A DNA stretch of 36,354 nucleotides from DAIOEK01 sp036746315 (lineage in GTDB: Bacteria; Chloroflexota; Anaerolineae; Anaerolineales; Anaerolineaceae). The DNA lies in assembly GCA_036746315.1 (NCBI GenBank), contig DAIOEK010000028.1, positions 1 to 36,354 of the forward strand, read 5' to 3'. The notes beneath the pieces are model-generated. The model did not search any database, was not told where the DNA came from, and saw nothing but the letters and a program-made list of their open reading frames with translations. Both the position numbers and the translations under genes were made by a program. Below, piece by piece: positions 14,664 to 23,155 of this stretch; position 1 is the first letter of the stretch, and every line of letters starts with the position of its first letter.

Positions 14664-15458
14664 TTAGCCAAATCTGCCTGTAATGTAGTCTTCCGTTCGT
14701 TTATCCTGCGGATTGGTGAAGATGTGGCTGGTATCGCTGTACTCGACCATAATGCCCGCCCGGTCGGTATCCATGGTGAAAAATGCCGTGTAATCTGAAG
14801 CTCGAGCCGCCTGCTGCATATTGTGCGTCACAATGATTATAGTGTAATTCCGGGAAAGTTCACGCATCAGGTCTTCGATTTTCAAGGTGGCGATAGGATC
14901 CAATGCTGAACAGGGTTCATCCATCAGAATGATCTCCGGTTTTACCGCCAGTGCACGGGCGATACAAAGGCGCTGCTGCTGCCCACCGGAAAGTTCCAGA
15001 GCACTCTTGTGCAACTGGTCTTTGACTTCATCCCAAAGGGCTGAAGCACGGAGCGTGGATTCAACCAACTCATCATAACTACCCTGGTAGCCATTGATGC
15101 GGGCGCCCCAGGCAACATTGTCATAAATCGACTTGGGAAAGGGGTTGGGCTTTTGAAAAACCATTCCAATCAAGCGGCGCACCTGAACCGGATCAACCTG
15201 CGGATCATACAGGTTATGCCCGTGGAACAGCACGCCACCCTCGATCCGGGCGCCACGGATAAAATCGTTCATCCGGTTGAAAGTTCGCAGAACCGTGCTT
15301 TTTCCGCAGCCGCTGGGACCAATGATGGCTGTGATTTTTTGCCTGATGACCGGCAGATCAACATCTTTCACGGCACGGAAGGTGTTGTAGAAAATGCTCA
15401 AGCCACTGGTTTCGATCGCCAGGGTTGATTCGTCGGTGGAATTGGAAAAATCAATCAT
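14664..15458 (-). CDS. pstB: Phosphate ABC transporter ATP-binding protein PstB
   Basis: This 264-residue ATPase powers phosphate import. It shows Walker A GPSGCGKST (47-55), Q-loop MVFQKPNPFPKSIYDN (typical PstB wording), signature LSGGQQQR, Walker B IILMDEP with the D-loop SALDP, and the switch THNMQQA. ATG 15458 is chosen because it overlaps the pstA stop as ATGA and gives the usual PstB length. The longer frame upstream to 15587 runs through pstA and has no PstB-like content. Confidence 0.96.
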   Translation of the reverse strand: MIDFSNSTDESTLAIETSGLSIFYNTFRAVKDVDLPVIRQKITAIIGPSGCGKSTVLRTFNRMNDFIRGARIEGGVLFHGHNLYDPQVDPVQVRRLIGMVFQKPNPFPKSIYDNVAWGARINGYQGSYDELVESTLRASALWDEVKDQLHKSALELSGGQQQRLCIARALAVKPEIILMDEPCSALDPIATLKIEDLMRELSRNYTIIIVTHNMQQAARASDYTAFFTMDTDRAGIMVEYSDTSHIFTNPQDKRTEDYITGRFG

Positions 15459-16687
15459 GAATTTCGCCTCGAATACCTGTTGCGTAACAGGATTGCAACT
15501 GCATTGATGGACAACAACGAGATCAATAATACCAGTATAGCTGCCGCCGCCAGGTGATGATATTCCTGCTGTGGTCGGGTTATCCAATTGTATATCTGAA
15601 TTGGCAGTACAGTAAACTGGGAAAAAGGTCCGGCGGGATCCTTAGTGATCAGGGTAGCCGCGCCCACAATGATCAACGGAGCAGTTTCACCAATGGCTCG
15701 GGATATCGCCAGGATGGTACCGGTGAGAATACCGGGCATGGCATACGGCAGCACATGAGACCAGATCGTCTGCCATTGGGTGGCGCCCAACCCGAAACTG
15801 GCCTGTTTCAGGCTGACCGGTACGGCGCGCAGCGCCTCCTGGGTATTGATGATGATCAGCGGCAAGACCAACAGACCCATAGTCAACCCGGCTGAAAGCA
15901 GCGTACGTCCGTTGCTGCCATCCTGCCCGAATATCTGTCCGCTGGTGAGAACAGACAGGGCGCGCACAAAGATCGCCAGACCCAGGATACCATATACAAT
16001 GGAGGGCACACCGGCGAGGTTGTCAATGTTGACCTGAATGACGCGGTTGATCCGCGACTTTGAGGCATATTCCTCCAGGTAGATTGCCGCACCAACCCCC
16101 ACGGGAAAGGCAAACAGAATGGTAATGAGGATCATCCAGAGCGAGCCAAACAATGCCGTGCGAATACCGGCTGTTTCGGGACGGCTCGACATGGAGCGGG
16201 TCAGCAGGGTGCGGTTGAACCAGGATCGAAATACCAGGTAACCATCCGGGGTATTCTGAAGCGCGGTTTGAATTTCCGTCCGCTGAAAAACGGATTCGGT
16301 GAGTGTGTAGCTTTCTTCGATGGTGGGCTGGATCACCTTTTCGGTGAACAGATCCATTAAATCGTCGAGGGAACGATTATCCAGTGACTTTTCCTTATCC
16401 AGACGATTGATCTCCCCTTTGGACAGTTCCTGCTTCAAAAGACTGACCAGTTCCGCCGGGGTAATTTGATCCATAGGCGTAGCGGTCAATTCCGCCGGCT
16501 GCACTTTATTCACCAGGATGACATATCCGAACGAATCATTCAGGATGTTATAGATCAATGCCGCCAGGGCAATAATACCGATCACGGTTGCCCCGAGGTA
16601 TACCCTGCGCCAGAGGATATCCATGCGGTGCCGATGGGCGACGCTTTTATCCATCCCCAGCGGGGCGGGGTTTGCCTGTTCGTTCAT
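15455..16687 (-). CDS. pstA: Phosphate ABC transporter permease PstA
   Basis: This 410-residue permease is longer than the usual 280-300. After a first membrane helix (about 31-50) comes a loop of some 120 residues (51-175), rich in Asp, Glu, Leu and Thr, then the standard permease core beginning TALFGSLWMILITILFAFP. The transport coupling (EAA) loop is near ALRAVPVSLKQASFGLGATQWQTI, followed by GTILAISRAIGETAPLIIVG, both typical of PstA. The extra loop is outside the membrane if the topology is normal. ATG 16687 lies one base after the pstC stop, with GGGAGG 12 bases upstream; a TTG at 16717 is the alternative. Confidence 0.93.
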   Translation of the reverse strand: MNEQANPAPLGMDKSVAHRHRMDILWRRVYLGATVIGIIALAALIYNILNDSFGYVILVNKVQPAELTATPMDQITPAELVSLLKQELSKGEINRLDKEKSLDNRSLDDLMDLFTEKVIQPTIEESYTLTESVFQRTEIQTALQNTPDGYLVFRSWFNRTLLTRSMSSRPETAGIRTALFGSLWMILITILFAFPVGVGAAIYLEEYASKSRINRVIQVNIDNLAGVPSIVYGILGLAIFVRALSVLTSGQIFGQDGSNGRTLLSAGLTMGLLVLPLIIINTQEALRAVPVSLKQASFGLGATQWQTIWSHVLPYAMPGILTGTILAISRAIGETAPLIIVGAATLITKDPAGPFSQFTVLPIQIYNWITRPQQEYHHLAAAAILVLLISLLSINAVAILLRNRYSRRNS

Positions 16688-16688
16688 G

Positions 16689-17672
16689 TTATTCGTATAC
16701 CTCCCGGAAACGGGCAACCAGCCGTCTGCTGATCAGGTTCAACACCATGGTGACCATGAACAAGAGCAGCCCGATGGCAAAAATGCTGTTGTAATCGGGG
16801 GTGTCGTACCCCAGATCGCCGCCGCTGATGCGGGCAATGTAACCCGTCATCGTTTCGGCAGCCTTGAGCGGGTTGAAAGTAAAGGCGGGGCCGGAACCGG
16901 CAGCCACAGCCACAATCATCGTCTCGCCAATCGCCCTGGAAATACCCAGAATAACCGCAGCGATGATCCCTGAAAAGGCTGCCGGAACAACCACCTGCAT
17001 GGCGGTTTCCAAACGGGTGGCGCCCAGACCAAAAGCCGCCTCGCGCAGCGAATTCGGCACGGCATGGAGGGCATCTTCCGAGATGGAGCTGATAAGAGGC
17101 AGAATCATTATCCCCATCACCACCCCGGCGGAAAGCATGTTATACACCCCCACATTTTCCTTGCCCAGGAGATTGCGCAGAATGGGCGTGATGAAGGTGA
17201 GGGCAAAATAGCCGTAGACAATGGTGGGCACACCCGCAAGCACCTCCAGGACCGGCTTGAGGATGGTCCGTGCTCGATTACCGGCGTATTCGCTGAGATA
17301 AATCGCGGCGGTCAGACCCAAAGGGATGGCGACCAGCATGGCGATCACAGATGTAATCAGGGTGGCATTCAACAGGGGGAGAACACCGAATTTGCCAACG
17401 GCAGGCTGCCATACGGTTTGCGTGAGAAAATCCACCAGGCTGACATCGGGCGAACGAAAAAAGAGCAGGCTTTCCTTGCCCAGTTCAAAGACAAGCCCCA
17501 GCGTAGTGAAGATGGAAAGAATCCCGCAGGCAAAAAGAAGATATTTGATCACCTTCTCGCCCGGTCTGGACTTACGCGCCAATCTTTTTGAAATATCCGT
17601 GGTCAGCGAAACCTTTCGCGATTCGTTCATGATGCCGGTTCGGGTATGTAAGCGTTCTTGAATATTCTGCAT
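16689..17672 (-). CDS. pstC: Phosphate ABC transporter permease PstC
   Basis: This 327-residue membrane protein has six hydrophobic segments. The coupling region is ALHAVPNSLREAAFGLGATRLETAMQ and the helix GISRAIGETMIVAVAAG; both are hallmarks of PstC. The central segment VPTIVYGYFALTFITP is also typical. The true start may be ATG 17672 or ATG 17630 (Met15). Neither has a strong Shine-Dalgarno, so the N-terminal 14 residues are uncertain. A hairpin lies between pstS and pstC. Confidence 0.93.
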   Translation of the reverse strand: MQNIQERLHTRTGIMNESRKVSLTTDISKRLARKSRPGEKVIKYLLFACGILSIFTTLGLVFELGKESLLFFRSPDVSLVDFLTQTVWQPAVGKFGVLPLLNATLITSVIAMLVAIPLGLTAAIYLSEYAGNRARTILKPVLEVLAGVPTIVYGYFALTFITPILRNLLGKENVGVYNMLSAGVVMGIMILPLISSISEDALHAVPNSLREAAFGLGATRLETAMQVVVPAAFSGIIAAVILGISRAIGETMIVAVAAGSGPAFTFNPLKAAETMTGYIARISGGDLGYDTPDYNSIFAIGLLLFMVTMVLNLISRRLVARFREVYE

Positions 17673-17684
17673 AGTTAGATAACT

Positions 17685-17716
17685 GGCTGGGTCAGCGATT
17701 GCTCACTGACCCAGCC
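17685..17716 (-). terminator. pstS-pstC intercistronic hairpin
   Basis: A perfect 11-bp stem (17716-17706 with 17695-17685; GGCTGGGTCAG arm) encloses a 10-base loop, 24 bases after the pstS stop. There is no T tract on the minus strand. Such hairpins between pstS and pstC usually protect the pstS message or attenuate downstream genes, giving excess binding protein over permease. I read it as partial rather than full termination. Confidence 0.6.
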
Positions 17717-17740
17717 CCTTAAGGAGGGAAGTAGTCTTGT

Positions 17741-18826
17741 TTATTTCATTGCATCCAACCAGGCCTGTCTGGCTTGGTTCAAAGCCTCGTCGCTGGCGGG
17801 GAAGTATCCGACCCCGGTGATCACATCATCAACGTTGGTAAGATAGTAGTTGATGAATGCAGCCACCTGCGGTTTGGATTTCATGATCGCGGCATCGGAG
17901 TAGATGTAGAGCGGGCGGGCAATGGGGTATTCGCCGGATTCTGCGGTTTCAAAGGAGGGAGCAATGCCATTGAGGGAGATCGTGTTGAGCTTATCCTGAT
18001 TTTCGGTATAGTACGCGTATCCGAAGAAGCCGATGGCGTATTTGGAGCCTTCCACACCCTGCACCAGAACATTATCGTCTTCACTCTGGGAGAGGTTCTT
18101 GGCCTCGAGGAATACCTTGTTGGCGTTTTCCTTGTCTTCCTGACCATACACCGGGAGCATGACGGCTTCCACGAAGTAATCGTAAGTGCCCGAATCCGTG
18201 CCGGGGACAAACCGTTGAATGGGTTCAGCGGGGTAGGCAGGATTGACATCAGACCACAACTCAGCTTCGCTGGAGAAGATCTTCGCCAACTCTTCCATGG
18301 TCACATCGGTAAGGAAGTCATTATCTTTGGATACCACAACCGCCAGTGCATCCGTCCCGACGCGGAACTGGATGGGCGTGCGATTGATGGCTTTGCACGA
18401 TTCCACTTCAGAGTCCTTGATGGCGCGGCTGGCGTTTGAAATATCCGTTTCACCTGTCTTGCAGAAACGTTCAAAACCGGCACCAGAACCGATGGAATCG
18501 ACCTTGATCTCGCCGGCAAAACCTTCGTCGCTGAATTGCAGGGCGATGGCTTCGGAGAGCGGATAAACCGTGGAGCTTCCGGCGCTGTAGATATCACCGG
18601 AAAGGCTGCCGGGATCAACCTCGGGCAATACCACCCCGGTGGCAGATTCCGCTGCGGGCGCTTCAGTGGGAACAACTGCGGCAGGTACATCTGTTGGTGC
18701 AGGTGCAGTAGTGGGAACTTCGGTTGCTGCCGGCGCCGGAACGGGCGTAGGTGATGGCGCACAGGCTGACAAAACTGTAACTGCAACAATGATCACTGCC
18801 AATACAACATACAACTTGTTTTTCAT
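17741..18826 (-). CDS. pstS: Phosphate ABC transporter substrate-binding lipoprotein PstS
   Basis: This 361-residue lipoprotein has the lipobox VLSAC with Cys22, then a Pro/Ala/Thr-rich stalk to about residue 70. The binding domain opens with GDIYSAGSSTVYPLSEAIA, the phosphate-binding signature of PstS. The segments GSGAGFERFCKTGETDISNASR and TDSGTYDYFVEAV continue the family pattern and contribute Ser, Arg, Asp and Thr ligands. ATG 18826 is selected by GAGGAG upstream and by the signal peptide; an upstream in-frame ATG at 18865 adds 13 residues unlike a signal peptide. A PhoP-box-like repeat lies about 85-100 bases upstream. Confidence 0.96.
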   Translation of the reverse strand: MKNKLYVVLAVIIVAVTVLSACAPSPTPVPAPAATEVPTTAPAPTDVPAAVVPTEAPAAESATGVVLPEVDPGSLSGDIYSAGSSTVYPLSEAIALQFSDEGFAGEIKVDSIGSGAGFERFCKTGETDISNASRAIKDSEVESCKAINRTPIQFRVGTDALAVVVSKDNDFLTDVTMEELAKIFSSEAELWSDVNPAYPAEPIQRFVPGTDSGTYDYFVEAVMLPVYGQEDKENANKVFLEAKNLSQSEDDNVLVQGVEGSKYAIGFFGYAYYTENQDKLNTISLNGIAPSFETAESGEYPIARPLYIYSDAAIMKSKPQVAAFINYYLTNVDDVITGVGYFPASDEALNQARQAWLDAMK

Positions 18827-18908
18827 TTTTTCTCCTCGAAGGGTAAGATGACTTAAACAATTCATAAACTCATCCTAACCCAGGGAGTTTAATAACCCGC
18901 AAAGAAGC

Positions 18909-18926
18909 GGTTAACATTCGGTTAAC
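18909..18926 (-). promoter_or_regulatory. Candidate PhoP box upstream of pstS
   Basis: The minus strand carries a direct repeat GTTAACC at 18926-18920 and 18915-18909, with an 11-base period. TTAAC/TTAACA-like repeats with 11-base spacing are the known form of PhoP-binding sites in Gram-positive bacteria. A possible -10, TATTAA, lies downstream (about 18894-18889). The site is in the gap between the 18956-19684 gene and pstS, as expected for a phosphate-starvation operon. Confidence 0.6.
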
Positions 18927-18955
18927 GATTTCAGGGGAAAAGCGGCGGATTGGAT

Positions 18956-19684
18956 TTAATAACGATCCCGCAGGGCAGGTACCGGAATAACGATGGCTGC
19001 ATCCGGCGGGTTGCCGATCTGGAGCGTATCGACTGCCTCGTTGTGTTCCTTCCAGACAGTGTACGCAGCCAAAATAACATTCAAATATGCGAGCGGCAGG
19101 ATGATTTTTTCCGGCAACATGCCATGCAGTATTTTAAAGCGGGTCAACTCTTCAAAATAGCTCATTGGATCGGGCAGATTCAGCCCCTGCTCGACAAGAA
19201 TAAGCTGGCGCTGGATTTTGCCTTCCAGGCTTGCTTTCGGCAAGGGAAGCTGCCCGAGCAGACAGCATAAACTGACGTATCCATTTACCTGGGTGAGGGT
19301 GATATGCTCCAGCGCAAAGACCTGCCGGTAGAACTCCACCAGCCCGGGGGACTGGAGATAAGGACTGCCAGGCTGGCTGCCACCGGCGGGCGGTTGTATA
19401 TTCTTCGCCAGCAGCGCCTCCTGCCAGGCAGGCAGCGTCCACCCGTTGGGGTGACCGGCATATTCCAACCCGGGCAAAGCCGGTTTGCCATTCCGGCAGC
19501 GCACCGCCGGGGTTTCGATGCCGATCGTGACTCTGGGAATGTTCTTGCAGAAGATGAGCAGCCGGTCAAGCGGAGTTTTTTGATAAGTCAGCAGTTCCTT
19601 GCGATTGTTGAGTGCAGCCCAGGTGAACTTGCGTCCACTGGGATTTACTTCCACCCCCACGTACACCTCTTCTTCAAAGAGCAT
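18956..19684 (-). CDS. Uncharacterised protein resembling DUF429
   Basis: I do not firmly recognise this 242-residue protein. The start VYVGVEVNPSGRKFTWAALN and the following TIGIETPAVRC give a beta-hairpin with acidic residues like the RNase H-like fold of DUF429 proteins (GVD-x-x...-W-x-x-A, then IGID-P). The second half is helical (EFYRQVFALEH, then YFEELTRFKILHGMLP) and ends in a strand VIPVPALRDRY, also DUF429-like. There is no signal peptide or membrane segment. It lies upstream of pstS on the same strand, but the Pho-box gap makes it a separate unit. Its function is unknown; a nuclease-like fold is a guess. Confidence 0.6.
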   Translation of the reverse strand: MLFEEEVYVGVEVNPSGRKFTWAALNNRKELLTYQKTPLDRLLIFCKNIPRVTIGIETPAVRCRNGKPALPGLEYAGHPNGWTLPAWQEALLAKNIQPPAGGSQPGSPYLQSPGLVEFYRQVFALEHITLTQVNGYVSLCCLLGQLPLPKASLEGKIQRQLILVEQGLNLPDPMSYFEELTRFKILHGMLPEKIILPLAYLNVILAAYTVWKEHNEAVDTLQIGNPPDAAIVIPVPALRDRY

Positions 19685-19847
19685 ACTCTAGTTTAGTACA
19701 GCTTATGCTGCAAGGCAAATTCGTGCAACAGATACAGGGTGGCGGCACAAAATTGCTTCCTCAAAATACCCATGATTAATTTGGATTTTTAAGCCAAATG
19801 TATCATAATCAATAATTAATACGTTCTCTGAACCAGGAGGCTTGCGG

Positions 19848-20813
19848 ATGGACGCAGGTATTGTACTGATTGTTGCATTTGTAAGCGTTGCAATAGGTTA
19901 TGGGGCAGGGCTTTTCCTGACCAAAATGAATGCTGACAAAAGGCAACGCGAAGAAAGACAAGAAGCGGGAGAGACCGTTCGACAACACGAAGTTACCAAG
20001 CTGTCTGTAACGCTTTGGAGCAAAATCCCGGACGGACCACTTTCCGCTGACCTTTTCGGCAAGACTTTCACATCCGCAGATCAGGTTTCCATTGCAGAAA
20101 AGAACCGGCTGGCACGGGAAATTCAAATGGTGCAGTCGTGGTTTGGGATCAAAGGTGTGCATCCATCCGCAGAGAGTATGCCCGCAGAAGCGCAAACACC
20201 GACGAAACCGGAGCAACCTGAACCCGCTGAAGTCGTTACTCCAGCAGCGGAAGCTCCCGGCAAAGAAAAGCCGAAAAGAAAACCCGAGCCCGCTGCTGCA
20301 CCAGCAGAGACAGCAGAACCGGTGAAAGCCGAGCCAGTGGAACCAGCAGCCATAGCTGCGGAGGAAATTCCGCTGCCAGCCCCCAAGGTCACTCCGCAAC
20401 CGGCAATGGCAGAGCCGCCCACGCCGATGAAAGCCCCCGCCTTTACCTCAGCCAGCGAATTGGACGTGCCTTCGAAGATATTGGAACCGACCGTCCCCAT
20501 TCTGAAGCCACCGGTGATCGTGGTACCCGACGAACCGGAGCCGGTCAAGCCGGTGGAAGCGCGCATCGATATACTATCCAAGCCCAAACCAAAACCCGGT
20601 CCGAAGAGCATCGTTCAACAGATCGACGATATTCTGCAGGAATATGTCGCCAATTCGCCCATGGCAAGCATCGGCATCAAATTACAGGAGACACCCCAGG
20701 GCGTACTGGTGTGGATCGGCAAAGAATCCTTCCAGGGTGTGGACACCGTCCCGGAAGGCGATGCCAAAAAAATGATCAAAGCCGCCGTGAGAGACTGGGA
20801 AAGTCGTGGTTAG
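19848..20813 (+). CDS. Single-pass membrane protein with long Pro/Ala/Glu-rich linker
   Basis: This is a 321-residue protein. One hydrophobic helix (about residues 4-25, IVLIVAFVSVAIGYGAGLFL) is followed by a charged Lys/Arg/Glu stretch, a small folded segment (about 45-105), then about 130 residues of low complexity rich in Pro, Ala, Glu and Lys, and a C-terminal domain of about 70 residues. That last part (IVQQIDDILQEYVANSPMAS...) has strands like VLVWIGKESFQGVDTVPEGD. The design suggests a membrane anchor, a flexible tether and a cytoplasmic C-terminal domain. I do not recognise the family. ATG 19848 is preferred because AGGAGG ends 7 bases upstream; TTG 19842 is closer to the site and weaker. 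Confidence 0.78.
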   Translation: MDAGIVLIVAFVSVAIGYGAGLFLTKMNADKRQREERQEAGETVRQHEVTKLSVTLWSKIPDGPLSADLFGKTFTSADQVSIAEKNRLAREIQMVQSWFGIKGVHPSAESMPAEAQTPTKPEQPEPAEVVTPAAEAPGKEKPKRKPEPAAAPAETAEPVKAEPVEPAAIAAEEIPLPAPKVTPQPAMAEPPTPMKAPAFTSASELDVPSKILEPTVPILKPPVIVVPDEPEPVKPVEARIDILSKPKPKPGPKSIVQQIDDILQEYVANSPMASIGIKLQETPQGVLVWIGKESFQGVDTVPEGDAKKMIKAAVRDWESRG

Positions 20814-20839
20814 TGCGGTCTCTGACAAAAACTTCCGGG

Positions 20840-20845
20840 TATAAT
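20840..20845 (+). promoter_or_regulatory. Consensus -10 box before the retropepsin-like gene
   Basis: TATAAT lies 35 bases before the start codon at 20881, preceded by GGG. No good -35 is present at 16-18 bases, so this is a weak prediction. Confidence 0.4.
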
Positions 20846-20880
20846 CAGGCACGCTACCCATTTATTGATCCGATCAGCCT

Positions 20881-21564
20881 ATGGAGATTATCCCCGCCCA
20901 ATACCAAAACGGTTACCTGACAATTGAAACCAATGGAATAAGGGCATTAATTGGTACAGGTGTCATGGACAGCATGTGCACCTGCGGGGAAATAGAGATC
21001 GAAGGCAGAACATTTCAGACAAAACAACAGACGCTGCGCATCACCCCCCAGCAGTTGAGCGAGCAGATCCAGGTGGAGGTGGAAGCACTGATCGGCGCAG
21101 ATATTCTCTCGCGGTTCGATTACCGTATCAACCCATTCCGGCAGGACATCTCTTTCTCGACGGATGAAGTTCATCCGTACGGATATGCTGCGCATTTCGA
21201 ACTGTACCGCAGTGTGCCCGTGGTAAGCATCTGGATCGGTCCGAAAGAAATACCCGTCTTTTTCAACACAGCCTCGCGCATCAGCTGGCTGGAACCCTCG
21301 CTGGCTACACAATTCCCCCAGGTGGGAGAGGAGCGCCTGTTCTACCCGGGCGTAGGATGGTGCAGCACTCCGCTGCATCGTGTGCTGGTCTGGGTGTCCG
21401 GCAGCGACATTGAATTGGATGTGGGGATTCCACCCGCGCCATTACTCACCACCCTCAGAATGACGCATACACAAGGTATACTTGGTAGTGATATTTTTCA
21501 CGGACCGGGTGTATTTATTGCATCCCGTAGACGTGAGGTGATCTGGTTCTGGCATGATTATTAA
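20881..21564 (+). CDS. Two-lobed retropepsin-like protein lacking catalytic Asp
   Basis: This 227-residue protein reads as two related halves. In the first, GIRALIGTGVMDSM (20-33) stands where aspartyl proteases have A-L-I/V-D-T-G-A-x-x-S, and LIGADILSRFDYRIN resembles the partner strand L-I/L-G-x-D-x-L. In the second, VFFNTASRISWLEP and GILGSDIFHGPGVFI repeat the pattern. In both halves the catalytic Asp is replaced (Gly in GTG, Asn in NTA). So it is probably a non-catalytic, retropepsin-fold protein, or a very divergent enzyme. No signal peptide or clear Shine-Dalgarno is present. It is followed by a VOC gene after 17 bases. The relationship is from pattern reading, not from a search. Confidence 0.6.
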   Translation: MEIIPAQYQNGYLTIETNGIRALIGTGVMDSMCTCGEIEIEGRTFQTKQQTLRITPQQLSEQIQVEVEALIGADILSRFDYRINPFRQDISFSTDEVHPYGYAAHFELYRSVPVVSIWIGPKEIPVFFNTASRISWLEPSLATQFPQVGEERLFYPGVGWCSTPLHRVLVWVSGSDIELDVGIPPAPLLTTLRMTHTQGILGSDIFHGPGVFIASRRREVIWFWHDY

Positions 21565-21581
21565 AAATTGAAGGGTCCCGA

Positions 21582-21989
21582 ATGAAACCGCAAATCGCTT
21601 TGATCACATTGTTAACGGATTACGTACCGGGCATGGTCGCCTTTTACAGGGATGTGCTCGGTTTCGAGGTGGATGTGAACATGGGAGAATACGTTGCTCT
21701 TAAAAATGAGGGCGTACGCTTTGCCATTTGCGACCGCAACGTGATGCTGGAAGCAACCGGACATGAAAGCTACACCACAGGCGCAACCGGACAGGCGGTG
21801 GAACTCGCCTTCCCATGCGAATCACCTGAAGAGGTGGACAAAATGTACGAAAAGGTGATCGAAAAAGGCGCAAAGCCGATCAAAGCCCCGGCAAGTATGC
21901 CGTGGGGACAGCGAACCGCCTTTTTTGCCGACCCGGAAGGATACATTCATGAATTATTCTCCGATCTGCCCAAAGGACCGGAGCAATAA
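21582..21989 (+). CDS. VOC family protein (glyoxalase/dioxygenase fold)
   Basis: This 135-residue single VOC domain is built from two beta-alpha-beta-beta-beta modules. The segment VPGMVAFYRDVLGFEVDVNMGEYVALKNEG opens the first, and EEVDKMYEKVIEKGAKPIKAPASMPWGQRTAFFADPEGYIHELFSD is the typical second, with Glu in HELF as the common metal ligand. Ligands are only partly evident, so the reaction (glyoxalase, fosfomycin-type resistance or ring cleavage) cannot be assigned. It shares the strand and close spacing with the response regulator after it. Confidence 0.88.
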   Translation: MKPQIALITLLTDYVPGMVAFYRDVLGFEVDVNMGEYVALKNEGVRFAICDRNVMLEATGHESYTTGATGQAVELAFPCESPEEVDKMYEKVIEKGAKPIKAPASMPWGQRTAFFADPEGYIHELFSDLPKGPEQ

Positions 21990-22003
21990 ACAAGGGAGGA
22001 AGC

Positions 22004-22399
22004 ATGGCTGAACATGTGCTTGTCATCGATGATGATCAGAATATCGTCCAGATAATGCAACTGGCGTTACAGAGCGGAGGTTACACCTCCGAAGCGGCAT
22101 ATAATGCACGCGACGGCATGGCAAAAGCGTGTTCCAATCCGCCCGCCTTGATCCTCCTGGATTACAACATGCCGGGCAAGGACGGTCTGACCCTGCTGAA
22201 AGACATCCACTCGATACCCGAGCTCGCAGAGGTGCCGATCATTCTCGTCACCGCCTTGTCGATACCGGATATCGTATCCCAGGCTGTAACCCAGGGCGCC
22301 ACCGGTTTTTTGGTCAAGCCTTTCGACCTCAGCACCCTGTTGAAACACGTCAAGGAGGCATTAAAGCCGAAAGAGGATTCTGAATCCTCCGCCGAATAA
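22004..22399 (+). CDS. Stand-alone response regulator receiver (CheY-like)
   Basis: This 131-residue protein is a single receiver domain with no output domain. The acidic pair is Asp10-Asp11 in VIDDDQN, the phospho-acceptor is Asp53 in LLDYNMPG, Thr83 is in LVTAL, and Lys105 is in VKPFD; all key residues are intact. It should accept a phosphoryl group from a histidine kinase that is not in the window. The Shine-Dalgarno GGGAGGAAG precedes ATG 22004. Confidence 0.93.
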   Translation: MAEHVLVIDDDQNIVQIMQLALQSGGYTSEAAYNARDGMAKACSNPPALILLDYNMPGKDGLTLLKDIHSIPELAEVPIILVTALSIPDIVSQAVTQGATGFLVKPFDLSTLLKHVKEALKPKEDSESSAE

Positions 22400-22403
22400 A
22401 AAA

Positions 22404-22438
22404 CAGGCATGGAGCACGACTGCGCCGAGATATGCCTG
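22404..22438 (-). terminator. Possible terminator of the DinB-like gene
   Basis: CAGGCAT (22404-22410) pairs with ATGCCTG (22432-22438) across a 21-base interior; on the minus strand the stem is followed by six T (22403-22398). The loop is long, so the call is tentative. Confidence 0.4.
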
Positions 22439-22446
22439 CTCCTCGA

Positions 22447-23130
22447 TTATTTTGCCGTCGCCACCTTCAATTTGATTTTTAGACACTCATTCAGATGAAC
22501 CACCTGATGGCGGGTAAGCGGCATCAGCAGTATGCCTGCCACCGTCTTTTTACGCCAAAAATCCAGCAGCCAGATGGATTCGGGGTGATCGATTACGCCG
22601 CCCTCCGCCTGTACCCTATTCATACTGCCGGATCGCATGACCCTGTGCAGATCCTCCGGCGCGAGGGTGCGCAACATCTCTCGGGTGCGCTGACCCACTG
22701 CATTCCGATAGCTGCGCAATTCTTCCATACAGATCGACCGGCTAAACCGGCTGATCTGATGCACATCCATTGCATTAGCGGTGTCGCGTACCGTCACATT
22801 CAACCGGTCGAGCCATTCAGCGGTCAGCACCTGTTTTATTTCGGCAATCAAGATATTGGCGGTGATGTCTTCGATACGCGTGATATGCCAGATATTCCAC
22901 GCAATGGAATGCCCGCCGGCGCCGGGCATGGCAGCAAAGGCATCTTGCGATAATCCATCCCAAACTGCATCCATGCAGGTCTGCGTCTGACTTCCTGAAA
23001 CCCCGGCACAATGCAAAAGGGCGTGCATCCGCAGGCACAATGCAATCGCCTCAGCGAAGCGATCTTCATCCTGAAGCAGGCTCTTCAATGCGGATTGCAT
23101 CGGGTTCCATTCCGCGGCAACCTGAATCAT
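22447..23130 (-). CDS. DinB-like domain protein
   Basis: This 227-residue helical protein has the DinB/YfiT metal-binding pattern. The first His is in WNIWHITRIED, and a second pair occurs near the C-terminus in LTRHQVVHLNE; together they fit the three-His site of the four-helix bundle. Trp and His spacing HSIAWNIWHI is typical. The family covers thiol S-transferases and stress-induced proteins of mostly unknown function; none can be chosen here. GGTGGAG precedes the ATG at 23130. It is on the same strand as the SDR gene, 25 bases after it. Confidence 0.8.
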   Translation of the reverse strand: MIQVAAEWNPMQSALKSLLQDEDRFAEAIALCLRMHALLHCAGVSGSQTQTCMDAVWDGLSQDAFAAMPGAGGHSIAWNIWHITRIEDITANILIAEIKQVLTAEWLDRLNVTVRDTANAMDVHQISRFSRSICMEELRSYRNAVGQRTREMLRTLAPEDLHRVMRSGSMNRVQAEGGVIDHPESIWLLDFWRKKTVAGILLMPLTRHQVVHLNECLKIKLKVATAK

Positions 23131-23155
23131 TACTCCACCCTAAATCACAAGCTCA

